The notes under the pieces were generated by a model, which had not been told where the DNA came from, ran no database searches, and saw only the letters and a program-made list of their open reading frames with translations. A DNA stretch of 64,000 bases from Arsenicicoccus dermatophilus (GTDB taxonomy: Bacteria; Actinomycetota; Actinomycetes; Actinomycetales; Dermatophilaceae), in NCBI RefSeq assembly GCF_022568795.1, contig NZ_JAKZHU010000001.1:2356001-2420000 (forward strand), written 5' to 3'. The position numbers and the translations under genes were made by a program. This document shows positions 60,570-64,000 of this stretch, piece by piece (position 1 is the stretch's first letter; every line of letters begins with the position of its first letter).

Positions 60570-61091
60570 ATGTCCTCCGCTCCCACCACCGGCACGCGCT
60601 TCCTCGCCGTCGGGGCGGGGGGTCTCGGCGGGGCGCTGGCACGCGCCGCGCTGAGCCAGACCTTCCCCCCCAGCGAGTTCCCCACCGGGCTGCTGCTCAC
60701 CCAGACCCTCGGCTGCCTGCTGGCGGGCCTGCTCACGCCCTGGCTGCTGCGCCGCGGTCCGCTGTGGTCCCTGACCTTCCTCACCGGGGGCCTGGCGTCG
60801 TTCACCACCTTCGGCCTGTTCACCGGCGAGGTGCTCGCGCTCGCACCTCACCACCTGGCCGGCGCTGCGCTCTACCTCGCCTCCAGCACCGTCCTCGGCG
60901 TCGGCGCTGCCGTCGTCGGGCTGCAGATCTCCATGGGGGAGATCACGTCGCTGTCGGCCCTGGCGGTGTCGCACCGGCGGGGACCTGCGGCCTACGAGGC
61001 CTCCGTCGGGCCCACGGACACCGGGCCGATCACCGGCGGGACGGAGGCCGGCGACAACCCGGTCCGGCACCACCGCGGCTGGCGCTCGTGA
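60570..61091 (+). CDS. crcB: CrcB/Fluc family fluoride channel, first subunit
   Basis: 173 aa from the ATG at 60570. Four membrane helices; motifs GAGGLGGALARAALSQ, PTGLLLTQTLGCLLAGLL, FLTGGLASFTTFGLFTGE. Gram-positive bacteria encode two small Fluc subunits as a pair; together they export fluoride. A longer hydrophilic tail of about 35 residues is present. It overlaps the next gene by 4 bp (GTGA). Confidence 0.9.
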   Translation: MSSAPTTGTRFLAVGAGGLGGALARAALSQTFPPSEFPTGLLLTQTLGCLLAGLLTPWLLRRGPLWSLTFLTGGLASFTTFGLFTGEVLALAPHHLAGAALYLASSTVLGVGAAVVGLQISMGEITSLSALAVSHRRGPAAYEASVGPTDTGPITGGTEAGDNPVRHHRGWRS

Positions 61092-61465
61092 ACCTCCTCG
61101 ACACCCTCGGCCTCGCGATCGGCGCGGCCCTCGGCTCCATGCTGCGGTATGCCGTCGCCCTCAAGGCCCCCTCCCGGGACGATCTCCCGCGCGGCGCGGT
61201 CGCGACGACGACCACCAACCTGGCGGCGTCGACCGTCATCGGCCTGGCGTTGCAGTGGTGGGCGTCCGGGACGCTGGCCGAGCCGCTCTACGCCCTGGTC
61301 GGCATGGGCTTCGCGGGCAGCCTCGGCAGCTGGTCCGCCCTCGCCGTGGGCTGCGCCGAGCTCATGCACCGCAGGGAGTGGCCCATGCTCAGCGCCTATC
61401 TCGCCACCAACGTCCTGGGTGGGGTGATCGCCGCGTCGGTCGGCTGGTCGGTCGCGTCGAGCTGA
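61088..61465 (+). CDS. crcB: CrcB/Fluc family fluoride channel, second subunit
   Basis: 125 aa from a GTG that overlaps the previous stop. Motifs GAALGSMLRYAVA, GAVATTTTNLAAS, GMGFAGSLGSWSALAVG match the Fluc fold; the usual Asn and Phe-box positions partly differ (TTTTNLA, GSLGSWS), as is common in the partner subunit. Likely forms a heterodimer with the first subunit. Confidence 0.88.
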   Translation: MNLLDTLGLAIGAALGSMLRYAVALKAPSRDDLPRGAVATTTTNLAASTVIGLALQWWASGTLAEPLYALVGMGFAGSLGSWSALAVGCAELMHRREWPMLSAYLATNVLGGVIAASVGWSVASS

Positions 61466-61478
61466 CCGCCCGACGTGC

Positions 61479-61862
61479 TCATCCCTCGGCCGCCGGCCGG
61501 GAGAGCAGGATGCCGAGCACGGCCACGGTGACGCCGAGGGTGACCAGCGCGGCGGTGAGCATCTCCCCGCTCTGCCACAGGCTCACCGCGACCGGGACGA
61601 GCAGTCCGTGCCACACCACGGTGGGGGTCCGCGGCCAGCGACGGCCCCGCGCCAGACCGCGCGCCAGCGCGACGAAGAAGGCCGCCCCCAGCACGAAGAT
61701 CACCAGCTCGACGAGGACCCGGGCGACCTCGGGCGAGGCCCCCCGGGCGAGCTGCCAACCCCACCACAGGGCCGCCTCGAGAGCCACCAGCGCCTCGGCC
61801 GCGAGGACGCCGGCCGACCAGAGCTGGGACCCGGCAGAAATGTCGGACCTTAGACTACTCAC
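61479..61862 (-). CDS. small integral membrane protein
   Basis: 127 aa from a GTG at 61862 with GGGAG 8 bases upstream. Four hydrophobic segments (AGVLAAEALVALEAALWWGW, VLVELVIFVLGAAFFVALA, VVWHGLLVPVAVSLW, LVTLGVTVAVLGILL). Widely distributed actinobacterial membrane protein type; function unknown. Convergent with crcB. Confidence 0.65.
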   Translation of the reverse strand: MSSLRSDISAGSQLWSAGVLAAEALVALEAALWWGWQLARGASPEVARVLVELVIFVLGAAFFVALARGLARGRRWPRTPTVVWHGLLVPVAVSLWQSGEMLTAALVTLGVTVAVLGILLSRPAAEG

Positions 61863-62208
61863 AGTGAATACTCCCAGACTACCGTCACGCACCGATGATG
61901 GCGTTAGCACATCTGGCCCTTATCTTCGGCATACGTCTAGGCAAAGGATCCTGTCAAACCTAGACTTGACTGTCGGTGTGCTACTCGTTTCGCTCGATCG
62001 AAGAGCGTCCCGTTTCCGGGGGAGCAGCGGCAGCATGCCGTCCGACCCCTTGTGCGACCGCACAAGGGGACACGGTCCGGTAACGCGCGGAACCCGGCGC
62101 TGCGGACCGTCGTTGGATCGACGTACGACACCCGTCCCTGGACCAGGGTACGGGACCTGGGCGCTCCCCTCGCACCCAGGCCGCATCGCCATGGCAAGGA
62201 GCACAACG
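61863..62208. other. whiB1 upstream region
   Basis: About 346 bases with no gene. It holds the divergent promoters of the membrane protein and whiB1. A TTGACT box at 61966-61971 may be a -35 element; I could not place a matching -10 box. The leader to whiB1 is long if transcription starts here. Confidence 0.4.
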
Positions 62209-62457
62209 ATGGACTGGCGCGACCGCGCAGCCTGCCTCGAGGAAGACCCCGAGCTCTTCTTCCCGATCGGCAACACCGGCCCGGCGATCATGCAGATCGA
62301 GGAGGCCAAGGCCGTCTGCCGCCGATGCTCGGTGATGGATACCTGTCTCAAGTGGGCCATCGAGTCCGGACAGGACGCCGGCGTCTGGGGCGGCATGTCC
62401 GAGGACGAGCGCCGCGCTCTCAAGCGACGCAACGCCCGCGCCCGCCGAGCCAGCTGA
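62209..62457 (+). CDS. whiB1: WhiB-family iron-sulfur regulator, WhiB1 type
   Basis: 82 aa. The start at 62209 (MDWRDRAACLEEDPELFFPIG) matches WhiB1 N-termini and has AAGGAG upstream; an in-frame ATG at 62191 is less likely. Four Cys bind a 4Fe-4S cluster (C9, then CRRCSVMDTC), followed by the GVWGG turn and basic tail (KRRNARARR) that bind sigma factor and DNA. WhiB1 is an essential, NO-sensitive regulator in mycobacteria. Confidence 0.95.
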   Translation: MDWRDRAACLEEDPELFFPIGNTGPAIMQIEEAKAVCRRCSVMDTCLKWAIESGQDAGVWGGMSEDERRALKRRNARARRAS

Positions 62458-62510
62458 TCCCCGGCTGCGGCCCCGTTCCGGGACCCGCGGCCCACCAGGT
62501 CGACCCTCAC

Positions 62511-62540
62511 GGCGCCGCCGTCTCCCGTGACGACGGCGCC
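62511..62540. terminator. hairpin between whiB1 and pdtaS
   Basis: 12-bp stem with one mismatch (62511-62522 and 62529-62540) and a 6-nt loop between the two convergent genes. Confidence 0.5.
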
Positions 62541-62634
62541 GCGGTCGTCCCGGCACCACGTGTCGAGCGACCAGGTCGGCGGGCCGCCTTCGGCGCCGAC
62601 CCGCAGCCGGCGCGACACCGCGACGGGGCCAGGA

Positions 62635-64000
62635 TCACCGGCCCTCGCCGGTCGCCGGGTCCCGCAGCTTCGCCGTGAAGGACACCAGCGTGCCCCGTGG
62701 CTCACGCCGCGCCCAGCTGATGTGCCCACGCAGGTCCTGCACCAGGCTCGACACGATCTGCGTCCCCAGGCTCTCCCCCTGAGGCGTGAAGCCCTCCGGC
62801 AGGCCGACCCCGTCGTCCGCGACCGTCACGGTGAGCAGCTCACCGCGGTCCTCCTCGCTCCCCCGCGGGTCCGGCCCCCGGCGAGCCTCGATGACCAGCT
62901 CACCACCGGCCGGCGCCAGCCCGTGCTCCACGGCGTTGGACACCAGCTCCGCCACCACCATCGACAACGACGTGGCGTCCTCGGCCCGCAGCCGCCCGAA
63001 GGACCCCTGCAGCTGGGCGCGGACCGGCTCCTCGGTCCGCGCCACCTCGACGACGTTGTTGATGGACCGCTTGACGACCTCGTCGAAGTCGACCATCTCG
63101 TCGAAACCCTTGCTCAACGTCTCGTGCACCATCGCGATGGTGCCCACCCGCCGGACCGCCTCGTCCAGCGCGACCCGGGCCTCGCCCTCCGGCAGCCGTC
63201 GTGCCTGCAGCCGCAGCACCGCGGCCACCGTCTGCAGGTTGTTCTTGACCCGGTGGTGGATCTCGCGGATCGTCGCGTCCTTGGTCATCAGCTCGCGCTC
63301 GCGCCGACGCAGCTCGCTCACGTCCCGCATGACGATGACGGCGCCCACCCGGTCCTGACGCTCCACCAGGGGGATCGCGCGCATGGTCACGTGCCCGGCC
63401 CGGGTCTCCACCTCCGTGCGCCACGGCGCCCGCCCGGTCACCACCAGGGCGAGGGTCTCGTCCACGGGCGCGTGGTCGCGCAGCACCTCGGTGGTGATCT
63501 CGGCGAGCGTCACCCCGATGACCGGGCCGACGTGCCCGATGCGGTGCAGGGCCGAGATGGCGTTGGGGCTGGCGTAGGTGATCACCCCGTCCACGTCCAG
63601 GCGCACCATGCCGTCCCCGATGCGCGGAGCGCCCCGACGCTGGCCGGTCGGCACCTCGCTGCTCGGGAAGGACCCCGCCGCGGTCATCCGGCACAACGCG
63701 TCCCCGGCCGACATGTACGACAGCTCGAGGCGGCTGGGGACCCGTAGGTAGGCCGGGTTGGTGCAGCGGCTCATCACGGCGATCGACCGACCCTCGTGCA
63801 CGACGGGTATGGCGTCCACCCGGACCCCCTCGTCGTCCAGCCATCCCGGGTCCTGATCCCGCACGATGCGGCGGGACGCGTAGGCCTCGTTGAGCGCCGG
63901 CCTGCGACGTCGCACCCGCCGGGTCCCCACGATGTCCTCGACGAAGACCATCCGCCCGGTGGTCGGGCGTGCGTGCGCGACCACCAGCCACTCCCCCGAC
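62635..64000 (-). CDS. pdtaS: sensor histidine kinase PdtaS-like, N-terminus beyond the window
   Basis: At least 454 aa; the frame is open to base 64000. GAF-type N-terminal region, PAS domain (VRLDVDGVITYASPNAISALHRIG), then the HisKA_2 dimerisation helix with the phosphorylated His (REIHHRVKNNLQTVAAVLRLQ) and a HATPase (VAELVSNAVEHG, VADDGVGLPEGF, SLGTQIVSSLVQDLRG). No membrane segment, so cytosolic. PdtaS works with the ANTAR-type RNA-binding regulator PdtaR and sits next to whiB1 in many actinobacteria. Confidence 0.94.
   Translation of the reverse strand, partial: SGEWLVVAHARPTTGRMVFVEDIVGTRRVRRRRPALNEAYASRRIVRDQDPGWLDDEGVRVDAIPVVHEGRSIAVMSRCTNPAYLRVPSRLELSYMSAGDALCRMTAAGSFPSSEVPTGQRRGAPRIGDGMVRLDVDGVITYASPNAISALHRIGHVGPVIGVTLAEITTEVLRDHAPVDETLALVVTGRAPWRTEVETRAGHVTMRAIPLVERQDRVGAVIVMRDVSELRRRERELMTKDATIREIHHRVKNNLQTVAAVLRLQARRLPEGEARVALDEAVRRVGTIAMVHETLSKGFDEMVDFDEVVKRSINNVVEVARTEEPVRAQLQGSFGRLRAEDATSLSMVVAELVSNAVEHGLAPAGGELVIEARRGPDPRGSEEDRGELLTVTVADDGVGLPEGFTPQGESLGTQIVSSLVQDLRGHISWARREPRGTLVSFTAKLRDPATGEGR

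Noticed and set aside
57703-60642. 979-codon minus-strand ORF
   Set aside because: Antisense to the FHA/FtsK ATPase; no motif in its translation.

Overview
The window is high-G+C DNA with the gene content of a Gram-positive actinobacterium. It carries a WhiB1-type protein, a PdtaS-type sensor kinase, a prfB-ftsE-ftsX-smpB-ssrA neighbourhood, DUF3039, DUF2207 and Rv3654c-Rv3658c-style Tad genes. The overall set fits Micrococcales, perhaps the Intrasporangiaceae/Dermatophilaceae group; this placement is an inference.

Layout. 1-15.2 kb: housekeeping genes. These are an ABC transporter tail, hppD with a divergent Lrp regulator, an SF2 helicase, yqgE, a DEAD-box RNA helicase with a repeat-expanded N-terminus, a thioredoxin, tmRNA, a PI-PLC-like enzyme, a frameshifted isoaspartyl peptidase, 3-hydroxyisobutyryl-CoA hydrolase and an MFS exporter. 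15.4-22.3 kb: a cobalamin riboswitch precedes a ThrE-type exporter, followed by pyruvate carboxylase and peptidase T. 22.6-23.9 kb: an intact IS110-family element. 24-33.9 kb (minus strand): two DUF2207 paralogues, smpB, an M23 peptidase, ftsX, ftsE, a small L7/L12-like protein, prfB and a lipoprotein. 34-38.4 kb: a secreted papain-like protease and the gluconate genes (permease, kinase, divergent GntR regulator). 38.4-42.8 kb: a Tad pilus operon (TadG/TadE-like proteins, a pilin-like protein, TadC, TadB and the 3' part of cpaF).

42,812-56,007 is a mobile island of about 13.2 kb inserted in cpaF. The cpaF 3' part lies left of it and the 5' part right of it. Joining the two at a shared GACC restores an uninterrupted reading frame of about 407 codons. 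The island carries a large serine integrase at its left end, a probable small terminase, a divergently controlled HTH/replication operon with an iteron-like repeat array, an HNH endonuclease, duplicated hairpin motifs and long non-coding tracts. It has no recognisable capsid, tail or conjugation genes. This looks like a phage satellite or related integrative element rather than a full prophage or ICE. The iteron array was hit by an IS3-family element, and that element's orfB was then hit by an IS30-family element; both target duplications (AAG and CAG) can be read.

56.2-64 kb: the cpaF 5' end, an FHA/FtsK (EccC/EssC-like) ATPase, a crcB fluoride-channel pair, a membrane protein, whiB1 and the pdtaS sensor kinase, which runs off the window.

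How the genes work together: tmRNA and SmpB form the ribosome-rescue pair; FtsE, FtsX and the M23 peptidase form a division hydrolase module; the gluconate permease, kinase and repressor form one uptake unit; the Tad genes form a pilus operon now split by the island, whose excision should restore the ATPase gene.
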